From assembly GCA_900542285.1 (NCBI GenBank), contig UQNF01000063.1:1-6652 (forward strand): a DNA stretch of 6,652 bases, read 5' to 3'. This document shows, piece after piece, positions 1 through 6,626 of the stretch (its first letter is position 1; each line of letters opens with the position of its first letter). The translations under genes were made by a program, and so were the position numbers. The notes under the pieces were generated by a model, which saw nothing but the letters and a program-made list of their open reading frames with translations, did not search any database and was not told where the DNA came from. Source of the DNA: an uncultured Clostridium sp. Lineage in GTDB: Bacteria > Bacillota > Clostridia > Christensenellales > CAG-138.

Positions 1-76
1 CTTGACTGCTCTCTTGAGAGGAAATGTGTCACCTATGCTTGACGCTTCAACATTTCTGTATTTGAGGTTTTCGCAC
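1..76. other. Upstream non-coding flank
   Basis: No gene can be supported here. One forward frame is open from the window edge to a TGA at 95-97 (31 residues) and another to a TGA at 40-42, but both are too short to identify as the tail of an upstream gene, and the longer one runs into the ftsK promoter. A weak CTCT/AGAG pairing lies at 9-20 with no following T-run, so it is not a credible terminator. Isolated TTGAC motifs at 2-6 and 40-44 have no partner -10 at suitable spacing. Confidence 0.4.
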
Positions 77-105
77 TTTCCATTTTATCCGCTTTGATGT
101 ATAAT
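77..105 (+). promoter_or_regulatory. Sigma-A type promoter of the ftsK-rimO-pgsA unit
   Basis: A perfect TATAAT at 100-105 is preceded, with exactly 17 bp between, by TTTCCA at 77-82, which matches four of six bases of the -35 consensus TTGACA. Transcription would start near 112, leaving a leader of about 55 nt before the ftsK start at 167. The surrounding 60-130 stretch is clearly more AT-rich than the genes. No strong operator-like palindrome was found over it. Confidence 0.7.
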
Positions 106-166
106 TAATATTGGGTATCTGTAATCTGCCTGTTTCATAGAATCCAACCTGCATAAAGGAGACCAT

Positions 167-2896
167 ATGCCTGCCGCAAACAACAAAGGAAAAGGACACT
201 CCGGCGGTCAGAGTGCGCCAAGACGGCGAACCTCCGGCGGAACACAAAGGTCGTCCGCCGCACGAGCGGAAGCCGCTCAGCCCAAAGCCAAAACCGAAGT
301 TAAAAATTCCGGCTCCAACAGAAGGGATATCGCCGGAATAGTCATCATTATCACTGCGGTTATACTCGGGATCTTCATCTACGGAAGCTCCGACGGCCTG
401 CTCAGCTTTGCAGCGCCCCTGTTCAAGGGGCTTATCGGCATTGCGGCGTATGCGCTGCCCGTGCTGCTGGCAGGCTTTGGAGTATATCTCGTCGCCACCG
501 AAAAGAATACATTCCGTGGGCGTGCCGTCTGGTTTGGCTTCGGTGCGTTCTGTGATGCCCTGCATATCGTACACCTCTTTGCCATGGGCGACGCCCTCTC
601 CGAAAGCTATTTCAAATTCATCTCAATGTCGTATACCGCCGGCACGAAAGGCTCCGGCGGCGGAGCGCTGAGCGCGATAATCCTTCGGGGACTTACCGCG
701 CTGCTGGGCAGGACCGGAACTCTGGTGCTTCTCATCGGGCTTCTTGTTATAATGCTTTTATGCGTCACCAACTTTTCGGTCAAGAGCATAGGAAAGCGAA
801 TCGGCAGCAGCCATGCTGAGGCACGGCGCAGGAGGGAGCAGAGGCGAACCGCCATTCCCGATGTCGACGACGATGAAGACGAATTCATGCCGCATTCCGG
901 GAAGCCCTTGACCGCCGGGGATTATGAGCCTGCGGAGCAGGAGAAAAAGCCTGCCGGACAAGAGAAAAAGCCCACAGCGCACAGGGCTGAACATACCGAG
1001 CGCAGAACACGCTCCGATGATATTACCACCATTGAGGATGCACCTGCTCCGCGAAGGAGGGCGGCCGCATACGCAAACGAGCCTGCGGACGATCTGACGC
1101 TGTTCCCGTCCTCCGGAAGCCTCAGCAAACGAGGCCGCCGAAGGAACAGGGCTGATGATGAGCTTAGGATAGGCGAAAGCTTTTCGCCGTCCGACCGCTA
1201 CCGTTTCGTTGATGATACGGCGAAGGAGCATACCTTTACGGAAGAACCCGATATATCCGCTGCCGAGGCTGCTGTCGATACGCCGCCCAAGCAGGGTGAT
1301 GCACAAAGTCAAACCCCGGAGGAAGCGGCTCCCGTCGTTGACGATGGAACTGAATATGCTGCCGATGATGAACCCTCCGCTGCAATTATCGAGGCTCAAC
1401 AGACCACTCCGATAGTCGAGGGCGAACCGTCGGAGCTGTACGAATACCGCCGTCCGCCGCTGACCCTGCTCAAAAAGCCGACAGTCGGCGTCCGCGCCGG
1501 AAGCAGTCTGGTCGATGCCAAGGCCAAAGCGCTCATAGACACCCTTGCCAGCTTCGGCGTTAATGCCACGATGGTAAGCATATGCGAAGGCCCTCGCATC
1601 ATCCGCTTTGAAATACAGCTTGCGCCCGGCATCAGGGTCGGCAAGGTCACCGTGCTGAAAAACGATATCGGTGTTGCGCTTGCTTCATCACCCGTACGCA
1701 TCGAGGCGCCCATACCCGGCCGAACCACCATCGGCATTGAGATACCAAGCGAAAGCCCCACCCCGGTGCTGCTTCGTGAGGTATTCGAAAGCGACAATTT
1801 CAAAAACGCCAAGGGCTCGCTCGTATTTGCGCTCGGCAAGGACATAACCGGCAACGTGATAACCGCCGATCTTGCGGACATGCCCCATATGCTGGTGGCC
1901 GGCACCACCGGTTCAGGTAAATCCGTATGCATCAACTGCATCATTCTGAGCCTGGCATACCGCCTTTCGCCCAAGGAAGTGCGCATGATACTTATCGATC
2001 CCAAGGTCGTGGAATTCAAGGTCTACGCTCCGCTTCCTCATCTGTTCTGCCCGGTCGTAACGGATAAGAACAAGGCCGCCGGTGCGCTGCGCTGGGCAGC
2101 CAACGAGATGGATAAGCGGTACAAGGAGCTGGGCAAATACGGTTACCGCAAGATCGACACCTATAACGCCACGAGGGAGAATGAGGACGACCGCTGGCCG
2201 CGCATTGTCATCATAATAGACGAGCTTTCGGATTTGATGCTCGTTGCACCCAAGGACGTCGAGGACAGCATACTCAGGATATCGCAGCTCGGACGCGCCT
2301 CCGGCATTCACATTATCGTCGCAACACAGCGCCCCTCCGTTGACGTTATCACGGGTACGATAAAATCAAACCTGCCTGCCAAGATTGCGTTCGCGGTATC
2401 GAGATATGTCGATTCCAACGTTATCCTCGACGAGAGCGGTGCGGAGACGCTTCTTGGTCACGGAGATATGATCTTCGCTCCCGGCGGCGCAGGCAAGTCC
2501 AAGCGCATACAGGGCGCATTCGTCGACGATTCGGAGGTCGCCGCAGTCATGGACTTCTTTGCAGGTAGCAATCAGCCTGCGCCCGAGCAGGACGAGAGCA
2601 TCATGCGCGAGCTGGACGCCATCACCGGTGCACAGGGCGGAAACGACCCGATGGAGGACGAGGATCTGCCTGCAGCGGTGAAAGTCGTTATCGAAAAGGG
2701 CAAGGCGTCGGCTTCATATTTGCAGCGCTGTATGCGTATAGGCTATGCAAAGGCCTCAAGGCTCATGGATATCATGGAGCAGAAGGGCTATGTCGGGCCG
2801 CAGGACGGCGCAAAGCCCCGTGAGATCTACATCACCCCTGCCATGTATGCCCAGATCTATGGCGGCGAAGCCCCGGTCACACCCAACGAGGAATAG
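167..2896 (+). CDS. ftsK: FtsK/SpoIIIE family DNA translocase
   Basis: This 909-residue septum-anchored, ATP-driven motor pumps chromosomal DNA through the closing division or sporulation septum. The start is set by AAAGGAG at 155-161, five bases before the ATG. Seen in order: a basic Ala/Gly-rich N-terminus (1-50), a membrane domain with about four hydrophobic segments (roughly 55-73, 82-110, 120-140, 183-200), a long charged, low-complexity linker (about 201-425), the alpha and beta motor domains (about 430-790), and a C-terminal winged-helix gamma domain (about 833-890) that in this family reads oriented chromosomal octamers. Walker A is GTTGSGKS (579-586, K585). Walker B ends in IIIDE (D685, E686). 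The GRASGIH motif carries R710, which by family knowledge matches the trans-acting arginine. Length is normal for a Gram-positive member. Oddity: the segment 745-755 departs from the usual SSQ-DSRT-ILD pattern, with N751 where Arg is expected. It is first in a tight unit with rimO, 28 bp downstream. SpoIIIE and SftA/FtsK paralogues cannot be told apart by sequence alone, but the membrane segments favour SpoIIIE type. Confidence 0.96.
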   Translation: MPAANNKGKGHSGGQSAPRRRTSGGTQRSSAARAEAAQPKAKTEVKNSGSNRRDIAGIVIIITAVILGIFIYGSSDGLLSFAAPLFKGLIGIAAYALPVLLAGFGVYLVATEKNTFRGRAVWFGFGAFCDALHIVHLFAMGDALSESYFKFISMSYTAGTKGSGGGALSAIILRGLTALLGRTGTLVLLIGLLVIMLLCVTNFSVKSIGKRIGSSHAEARRRREQRRTAIPDVDDDEDEFMPHSGKPLTAGDYEPAEQEKKPAGQEKKPTAHRAEHTERRTRSDDITTIEDAPAPRRRAAAYANEPADDLTLFPSSGSLSKRGRRRNRADDELRIGESFSPSDRYRFVDDTAKEHTFTEEPDISAAEAAVDTPPKQGDAQSQTPEEAAPVVDDGTEYAADDEPSAAIIEAQQTTPIVEGEPSELYEYRRPPLTLLKKPTVGVRAGSSLVDAKAKALIDTLASFGVNATMVSICEGPRIIRFEIQLAPGIRVGKVTVLKNDIGVALASSPVRIEAPIPGRTTIGIEIPSESPTPVLLREVFESDNFKNAKGSLVFALGKDITGNVITADLADMPHMLVAGTTGSGKSVCINCIILSLAYRLSPKEVRMILIDPKVVEFKVYAPLPHLFCPVVTDKNKAAGALRWAANEMDKRYKELGKYGYRKIDTYNATRENEDDRWPRIVIIIDELSDLMLVAPKDVEDSILRISQLGRASGIHIIVATQRPSVDVITGTIKSNLPAKIAFAVSRYVDSNVILDESGAETLLGHGDMIFAPGGAGKSKRIQGAFVDDSEVAAVMDFFAGSNQPAPEQDESIMRELDAITGAQGGNDPMEDEDLPAAVKVVIEKGKASASYLQRCMRIGYAKASRLMDIMEQKGYVGPQDGAKPREIYITPAMYAQIYGGEAPVTPNEE
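929..970 (+). repeat. 21-bp imperfect tandem duplication in the ftsK linker
   Basis: Two adjacent 21-bp units (929-949 and 950-970) encode PAEQEKK and PAGQEKK at residues 255-268 of the FtsK linker. They keep the reading frame and end in the same GAGAAAAAG. The charged, disordered linker evidently tolerates length change, and this looks like a recent in-frame slippage or duplication product without a separate function. Confidence 0.75.
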
Positions 2897-2924
2897 CCCA
2901 TTATCCCAAACAGAAAGGAAACCA

Positions 2925-4235
2925 ATGAACAGCAATGCCATCAAAGTCGGAGCGGTCTCCCTTGGCTGCTCCAAGAATACGGTCGATACCGAAATAATGC
3001 TCGGGGAGCTTCAGGCCAACGGCTTTGAGCCCGTCGCGGACGCCTCCCTCGCCGATATTATCATTGTCAACACCTGCGGCTTTATCGAGAGCGCAAAGCT
3101 TGATTCCATCAAAACCATACTCGAAATGGCTCAATATAAGGAAAGCGGAAACTGCCGTTTTCTCGTAATGACCGGGTGTCTTAGCCAGCGCTATCGGGAC
3201 GAGCTGCCCGATGAGCTGCCCGAAGTCGATATGTTCTGGGGAGTCAAGGACTATCCGAGATTCGCCCGTGAACTTGCCGCAAGGTTCGACCTGAGCCCCT
3301 GCCGTGCAGGCTGCTCACGCCGTCTGCTCACCACGCCCGATTACAGGGCATACCTTCGCATAGCCGACGGCTGCGATAACCGCTGTACCTACTGCGCCAT
3401 ACCCCTCATAAGGGGCGGAAGGGTCAGCGTACCCATGGAACAGCTCATTTCCGAAGCAAACGCCCTTGCGGACAGCGGAGTGACGGAGCTTACCGTCATC
3501 GCACAGGATACCTCCGCCTATGGTATCGACCTCTACGGCAAGCCCATGCTGACGGAGCTTTTGAAAAAGCTTGCGGCTATCGAAAAGCTTCACTGGATAA
3601 GGCTGTTATACACCTATCCTAACACGGTGACGGAGGAGCTTATCGACACCATGTGCGCAGAGCCCAAGATCTGCAACTATATCGACATGCCCATACAGCA
3701 TATCTCCGAAAACATGCTGAAACGCATGAACCGCCATGGCAGCGCCGAGCATATCAGGGAGATAACCGACTATATCCGCAGGAAAGCTCCCGATTTCATT
3801 CTCCGCACCACCGTTATGCTGGGCTTCCCCGGCGAAACGGAGGAGGACTTTGAAGAGCTGATGCATTTCGTGAGCGAGCATCCCTTTGACAGGGTCGGCG
3901 CGTTCACATACTCTGCGGAGGATAACACCCCTGCCGCCGAAATGCCCTGCCAGATAGACGAAAGCGTCAAGCGTTCAAGGCTTGACGCCATCATGCGCCG
4001 GCAGCAGCATATTTCGCTGGAGTCAAACCGCCGCCGTATCGGAAGCGTATGCGAAGCCCTTGTCGAGGAGGTCACGGAGGGCATCGCCTATGCACGCAGC
4101 TATGCGGAAGCGGCTGATGTCGACGGACTGATAAGGATAGAGCTGCACGGCGAACAGCCCCTGCCCGGCGACTATGTAAATGTTGAGATAACCGGTGCGG
4201 ATATCTATGACCTGAAAGGAAAAATCGTAAAATGA
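2925..4235 (+). CDS. rimO: Ribosomal protein S12 (aspartate-C3) methylthiotransferase RimO
   Basis: RimO is a radical-SAM enzyme that adds a methylthio group to the beta carbon of a conserved aspartate in ribosomal protein S12, using two [4Fe-4S] clusters and S-adenosylmethionine in the cytoplasm. The frame is open upstream to 2745, but the real start is ATG 2925: AAAGGAA at 2914-2920 sits just before it and the protein begins directly with the conserved SLGCSKNTVDTE block. The product is 436 residues, normal for the family. The N-terminal UPF0004 domain supplies C15, C51 (NTCGF) and C85 (TGCLSQRY) for the auxiliary cluster. The radical-SAM core carries CxxxCxxC as C150, C154, C157 in DGCDNRCTYCAIP. 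A TRAM domain fills about 372-436. The sequences IPLIRGGRVS and IAQDTSAYGIDLYG favour RimO over the tRNA enzymes MiaB and MtaB. Its stop overlaps the pgsA start (ATGA), so the two are probably translationally coupled. Confidence 0.96.
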   Translation: MNSNAIKVGAVSLGCSKNTVDTEIMLGELQANGFEPVADASLADIIIVNTCGFIESAKLDSIKTILEMAQYKESGNCRFLVMTGCLSQRYRDELPDELPEVDMFWGVKDYPRFARELAARFDLSPCRAGCSRRLLTTPDYRAYLRIADGCDNRCTYCAIPLIRGGRVSVPMEQLISEANALADSGVTELTVIAQDTSAYGIDLYGKPMLTELLKKLAAIEKLHWIRLLYTYPNTVTEELIDTMCAEPKICNYIDMPIQHISENMLKRMNRHGSAEHIREITDYIRRKAPDFILRTTVMLGFPGETEEDFEELMHFVSEHPFDRVGAFTYSAEDNTPAAEMPCQIDESVKRSRLDAIMRRQQHISLESNRRRIGSVCEALVEEVTEGIAYARSYAEAADVDGLIRIELHGEQPLPGDYVNVEITGADIYDLKGKIVK

Positions 4236-4825
4236 ATCTTCCCAACAAGCTTACCATGATAAGGATCCTCATGATCCCATTGTTTGTAGTCTGTTTTTAC
4301 CTTCCCTCAAGCTGGATCATCGGCACGCTCAACGGCGTCAATATGCAATGGAACTACTTCATTGCCGCCGTCATTTTCCTGCTCGCCTATGTCACCGACA
4401 CCCTTGACGGAAGGATAGCAAGGGCAAAGGGGCTTGTGACCGACTTCGGAAAGCTCATGGATCCCACCGCCGATAAGCTTTTAAGCTCGGCTGCGCTCAT
4501 AATGATGTGCAAATTCGAGGTCATGAGCTTCGGGAATTTCCTCATGCCCGTCTTTGCATTCGTGATAATCGCCCGTGAAATTTTCATCAGCGGCATCCGC
4601 CAGCTTGCCGCCGGCAAGGGCATAGTCATCGCCGCAAAGGCCATCGGCAAGGCCAAGACCACCCTGCAGTTCATCGCCGTTTTCGTAACGCTCATGTGCG
4701 GTCCGCTGTTCAGGGCGATCGGCATACCCATCGATTTCGCATTGATATGCGCTGCGGTAGTCTTGACCATCTGGTCGGGCATCGATTACACGATCGGTGC
4801 GAAGGAATTGTTTATTGAAAGATAG
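4232..4825 (+). CDS. pgsA: CDP-diacylglycerol-glycerol-3-phosphate 3-phosphatidyltransferase
   Basis: PgsA is an integral membrane enzyme that transfers a phosphatidyl group from CDP-diacylglycerol to glycerol-3-phosphate, giving phosphatidylglycerophosphate, the committed step to phosphatidylglycerol and cardiolipin. The 197-residue product opens with NLPNKLTMIRI, the usual PgsA N-terminus. It holds the complete CDP-alcohol phosphotransferase motif DxxDGxxAR(8x)GxxxDxxxD: D56, D59, G60, A63, R64, G73, D77 and D81, whose aspartates bind the metal ions and perform catalysis in this family. About six hydrophobic segments are visible (roughly 8-25, 40-56, 83-95, 102-122, 143-160, 167-186). The start codon overlaps the rimO TGA in ATGA. 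An AAAGGA at 4215-4220 lies 11 bases upstream, slightly far for strong independent initiation, so coupling to rimO translation is likely. Other family members such as phosphatidylserine or cardiolipin synthases are less likely given the N-terminus, the length and the recA neighbourhood. Confidence 0.95.
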   Translation: MNLPNKLTMIRILMIPLFVVCFYLPSSWIIGTLNGVNMQWNYFIAAVIFLLAYVTDTLDGRIARAKGLVTDFGKLMDPTADKLLSSAALIMMCKFEVMSFGNFLMPVFAFVIIAREIFISGIRQLAAGKGIVIAAKAIGKAKTTLQFIAVFVTLMCGPLFRAIGIPIDFALICAAVVLTIWSGIDYTIGAKELFIER

Positions 4826-4842
4826 GTCATGCAGGAATAAAC

Positions 4843-4863
4843 CGTTTGTACGATAATTAAACG
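4843..4863. repeat. Small inverted repeat in the pgsA-cinA gap
   Basis: CGTTT at 4843-4847 and AAACG at 4859-4863 form a 5-bp inverted repeat with an 11-bp AT-rich spacer containing GATAAT at 4852-4857. It ends just before the ribosome binding site of the next gene. It could be an operator or a weak promoter region, but GATAAT has no convincing -35 at 16-18 bp spacing. A repeat this short can arise by chance. Confidence 0.25.
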
Positions 4864-4879
4864 CACAGGAAGGAATCAT

Positions 4880-5422
4880 ATGGAAAAGGAAGAGTGTTTA
4901 GAGCTTATCTACGGCTATTCAAAGAAGCTCGCAAAGCTCCTGCAAAGCGCAGGCGGAGGGCTTGTCGTTGCCGAAAGTCATACCGGGGGCTTGATATCCT
5001 CGCATTTGACGGATATTCCGGGGAGTCATCGCTGGTATGAATCCGGCTGCATCGTCTTTAATTCCGAATCCAAGCAAAAGCTGCTCGGCGTTCCAAAGGA
5101 GCTTATCGACCGTCAGACCGATGTTTCCGCCGAAGTTGCTGCTGAAATGGCGGTTCGGGCACGCGACATGAGCGGCGCAATGCTCGCCATATCCGCCACC
5201 GGGCTCACCGGGCCGGGGAGGGATTCCGTGGGAAGAGCACCCGGGCTTGTCTATATCGGTATTGCCTGTGCGGACGGATATGTTGTCAGTGAGTATCATT
5301 TTGACGGTTCGCGTGAGGCGATACGCTTTTTGACCAACCTTGCTGCGGTGAAGCTTGCAGCGGGGGTTCTGGCGGCATATCTTGGCGGAAGCCATATTGC
5401 GGACCTGTCAGCCAAGCCATGA
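4880..5422 (+). CDS. cinA: Stand-alone CinA C-terminal domain protein, probable nicotinamide-nucleotide amidohydrolase (PncC-like)
   Basis: This 180-residue protein consists of the CinA C-terminal domain only. In characterised relatives (PncC) that domain hydrolyses nicotinamide mononucleotide to nicotinate mononucleotide and ammonia, recycling the NMN released, for example, by NAD-dependent DNA ligase. AGGAAGGA (4867-4874), five bases before the ATG, fixes the start. Family blocks seen: VVAESHTGGLISSHLTDIPGS (29-49), a substrate-pocket block ending ESKQKLLGV with K65 (63-71), VSAEVAAEMAVRAR (82-95), TGLTGPGRDSVGRAPGLVYIG (107-127) and a C-terminal amphipathic helix. It lacks the about 230-residue N-terminal MoCF-like (COG1058) domain of full-length CinA, and the 54-bp gap upstream leaves no room for a remnant. 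H34 replaces the usual Cys or Leu of AES-C-TGG, YSN is replaced by FNS (60-62), and the Gly-rich GPGGG is GPGRDS. The Ser of AES (S33) and K65 are kept, so activity is plausible but not assured. Its position before recA matches the cinA-recA order of many bacteria. Confidence 0.88.
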   Translation: MEKEECLELIYGYSKKLAKLLQSAGGGLVVAESHTGGLISSHLTDIPGSHRWYESGCIVFNSESKQKLLGVPKELIDRQTDVSAEVAAEMAVRARDMSGAMLAISATGLTGPGRDSVGRAPGLVYIGIACADGYVVSEYHFDGSREAIRFLTNLAAVKLAAGVLAAYLGGSHIADLSAKP

Positions 5423-5432
5423 TAAAAAGCTA

Positions 5433-5461
5433 TCGACACGGAAACGCTTCTATGGTATAAT
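5433..5461 (+). promoter_or_regulatory. recA: recA promoter with extended -10
   Basis: TCGACA at 5433-5438 (five of six matches to TTGACA), 17 bp of spacer, then a perfect TATAAT at 5456-5461 preceded by TGG at 5453-5455, giving an extended -10. Expected transcription start is about 5467-5469, leaving a leader of roughly 30 nt that contains GGAGGA (5487-5492). This near-consensus promoter inside the gene cluster lets recA be transcribed independently of the upstream unit, as expected for a highly expressed, damage-inducible gene. Confidence 0.85.
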
Positions 5462-5480
5462 ATAAATGCAGAACAAATTC
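5441..5480. promoter_or_regulatory. Pair of GAA-N4-TTC palindromes bracketing the recA -10
   Basis: GAAACGCTTC (5441-5450) lies in the promoter spacer and GAACAAATTC (5471-5480) starts just after the predicted transcription start. They have the same GAA-N4-TTC form and are exactly 30 bp apart, close to three helical turns, so both would face the same side of the DNA. A repressor bound to either would block RNA polymerase. Neither is the canonical Gram-positive LexA box (CGAAC-N4-GTTCG), which I do not find here. A looser LexA-like pair, GAAC at 5471-5474 with GTTT at 5482-5485, has a 7-bp rather than 4-bp spacer. The operator role is inferred. Confidence 0.4.
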
Positions 5481-5496
5481 AGTTTCGGAGGACATT

Positions 5497-6534
5497 ATGC
5501 AGAAAGAAAAAGCGCTTGATTCAGCACTTGTACAGATTGAAAAGCAATACGGAAAGGGCGCTATCATGCTCATGAACGATGCCGCGTCCAGGATTCAGGT
5601 CGAGACCATTTCCACCGGCTGCATCGAGCTTGATGCGGCGCTGGGCGTAGGCGGCGTGCCGCGCGGAAGGATCGTTGAGATCTATGGCCCGGAGTCCTCC
5701 GGTAAGACCACCCTTGCGCTCCACATAATTGCGGAGGCGCAGAAGGATAAGGGCATGTGCGTGTTTATCGATGCGGAACATGCACTCGATCCTGTTTATG
5801 CCGAACACCTTGGCATTCAGATGGACAAGCTCTATATCTCGCAGCCCGACAGCGGCGAACAGGCGCTCGATATTGCGGAGGCGCTCGTGAGGAGCGGTGC
5901 GATAGATGTTATCGTTATCGACTCCGTTGCCGCGCTGGTTCCCAAGGCGGAGCTTGAGGGCGACATGGGCGATTCGCACGTCGGACTTCAGGCAAGGCTT
6001 ATGAGCCAGGCGCTCAGGAAGCTCGCCGGCGTCGTCGGAAAGACCAATACCTGCGTCATTTTCATCAATCAGCTTCGCGAGAAGGTCGGCGTTATGTTCG
6101 GCAATCCGGAAACCACCACCGGCGGCAAGGCGCTCAAGTTCTTCGCCTCCGTCCGTCTTGATGTACGCAAGATAGATACGCTCAAGCAGGGCGGCGATCC
6201 GGTCGGCAGCCGTACGCGTGTGAAGGTCGTCAAGAACAAGGTCGCTCCGCCCTTTAAGGTCGCGGAGTTCGACATCATCTACGGCGAAGGCATTTCGCGT
6301 GAAGGCTCCATCCTCGATATGGGCGTAAACAACAAGATAATCAGCAAGACCGGCGCCTGGTTCTCCTATGGCGATATCCGCATTGGCCAGGGCAGGGAAA
6401 ACGCGCGTGCGTTCCTAAAGGATAATCCCGAGCTTTGCAAGGAGATCGAGCAGAAGCTCCGCGCGCTCATCGACTCCGGCTCCGAGGAGCCTGCGCCCCT
6501 CATCACAGATGCCGTGGAAGAGGATAACGACTGA
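5497..6534 (+). CDS. recA: Recombinase RecA
   Basis: RecA is the DNA-dependent ATPase that forms filaments on single-stranded DNA, drives homologous strand exchange and, where a LexA is present, stimulates its self-cleavage. The start follows GGAGGA at 5487-5492 with a 4-base spacer. The 345-residue length is typical. Visible in order: a short N-terminal polymerisation helix (ALDSALVQIEKQYGKGAIM), Walker A GPESSGKT (64-71, K70), DAEHALD with the catalytic-type E94, Walker B VIVIDSVAAL with D142, the L1 DNA-binding loop region (about 154-165, EGDMGDSHVG), the invariant block NQLREKVGVMFGNPETTTGG containing L2 (191-210), KVVKNKVAPPFK (243-254), the C-terminal domain ending in the GRENARAFLK region, and an acidic tail (VEEDND) of the kind that tunes DNA access. 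No intein, frameshift or missing key residue is seen. It lies 74 bp downstream of the CinA-domain gene and has its own promoter. Confidence 0.99.
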   Translation: MQKEKALDSALVQIEKQYGKGAIMLMNDAASRIQVETISTGCIELDAALGVGGVPRGRIVEIYGPESSGKTTLALHIIAEAQKDKGMCVFIDAEHALDPVYAEHLGIQMDKLYISQPDSGEQALDIAEALVRSGAIDVIVIDSVAALVPKAELEGDMGDSHVGLQARLMSQALRKLAGVVGKTNTCVIFINQLREKVGVMFGNPETTTGGKALKFFASVRLDVRKIDTLKQGGDPVGSRTRVKVVKNKVAPPFKVAEFDIIYGEGISREGSILDMGVNNKIISKTGAWFSYGDIRIGQGRENARAFLKDNPELCKEIEQKLRALIDSGSEEPAPLITDAVEEDND

Positions 6535-6540
6535 TTTTTG

Positions 6541-6626
6541 GGAGGGCCTGCGAGGCTGTACTAAAGTCATGCCTGAGCACGGATTTTTCATAAATCCGTG
6601 GTCTTACGACTGACCCTCTGTTTTTT
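6541..6626 (+). other. Possible multibranched RNA element behind recA ending in a T-run
   Basis: Beginning six bases after the recA stop, several helices can be drawn by eye: a closing stem GAGGG (6542-6546) with CCCTC (6614-6618), a small hairpin GCCT-GCG-AGGC (6546-6556), AGTC (6565-6568) with GACT (6608-6611), and inside that a strong 9-bp hairpin (6578-6600). A run of six T (6621-6626) follows the closing stem. The layout resembles a terminated small RNA or a structured leader for a gene beyond the window. I cannot match it to a known riboswitch or RNA family. The short helices are individually weak and one base is shared between two of them. Confidence 0.35.
6578..6626 (+). terminator. 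Candidate transcription terminator region of recA
   Basis: A perfect 9-bp stem, CACGGATTT (6578-6586) with AAATCCGTG (6592-6600) and a 5-base loop, can be lengthened by GA/TC (6575-6576 with 6602-6603) across a G-G mismatch. The six-T run at 6621-6626 is 20 bases beyond the stem, too far for a textbook intrinsic terminator. The alternative partner next to the T-run is the CCCTC/GAGGG closing stem. Termination here is plausible because it is the only strong hairpin after recA, but the mechanism is uncertain. Confidence 0.4.

Noticed and set aside
1..97. Tail of an upstream gene in frame 2, ending at the TGA 95-97
   Set aside because: Only 31 residues with no recognisable family, and it overlaps the ftsK -35 region. 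Open frames of this length occur by chance.
47..574. Minus-strand open frame of 175 codons overlapping the ftsK start and its promoter
   Set aside because: It is a shadow of the ftsK N-terminal region with low-complexity composition, no recognisable domain and no promoter or ribosome binding site. The ftsK reading on the + strand is certain.
758..1399. Long minus-strand open frame (213 codons) inside ftsK
   Set aside because: It lies opposite the low-complexity FtsK linker, where codon bias leaves the other strand open. No domain, no ribosome binding site, and other genes in the window show similar antisense shadows.
2745..2924. Upstream extension of the rimO reading frame by 60 codons overlapping the end of ftsK
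   Set aside because: The extension overlaps the FtsK gamma domain, has no ribosome binding site and no family similarity. ATG 2925 has AAAGGAA before it and starts directly with the conserved RimO N-terminus.
4815..4857. A sigma-A promoter for the CinA-domain gene using TTGAAA (4815-4820) and GATAAT (4852-4857)
   Set aside because: The spacing is 31 bp, far from 16-18. No hexamer resembling TTGACA sits at the right distance from GATAAT, and nothing resembling TATAAT sits at the right distance from TTGAAA.
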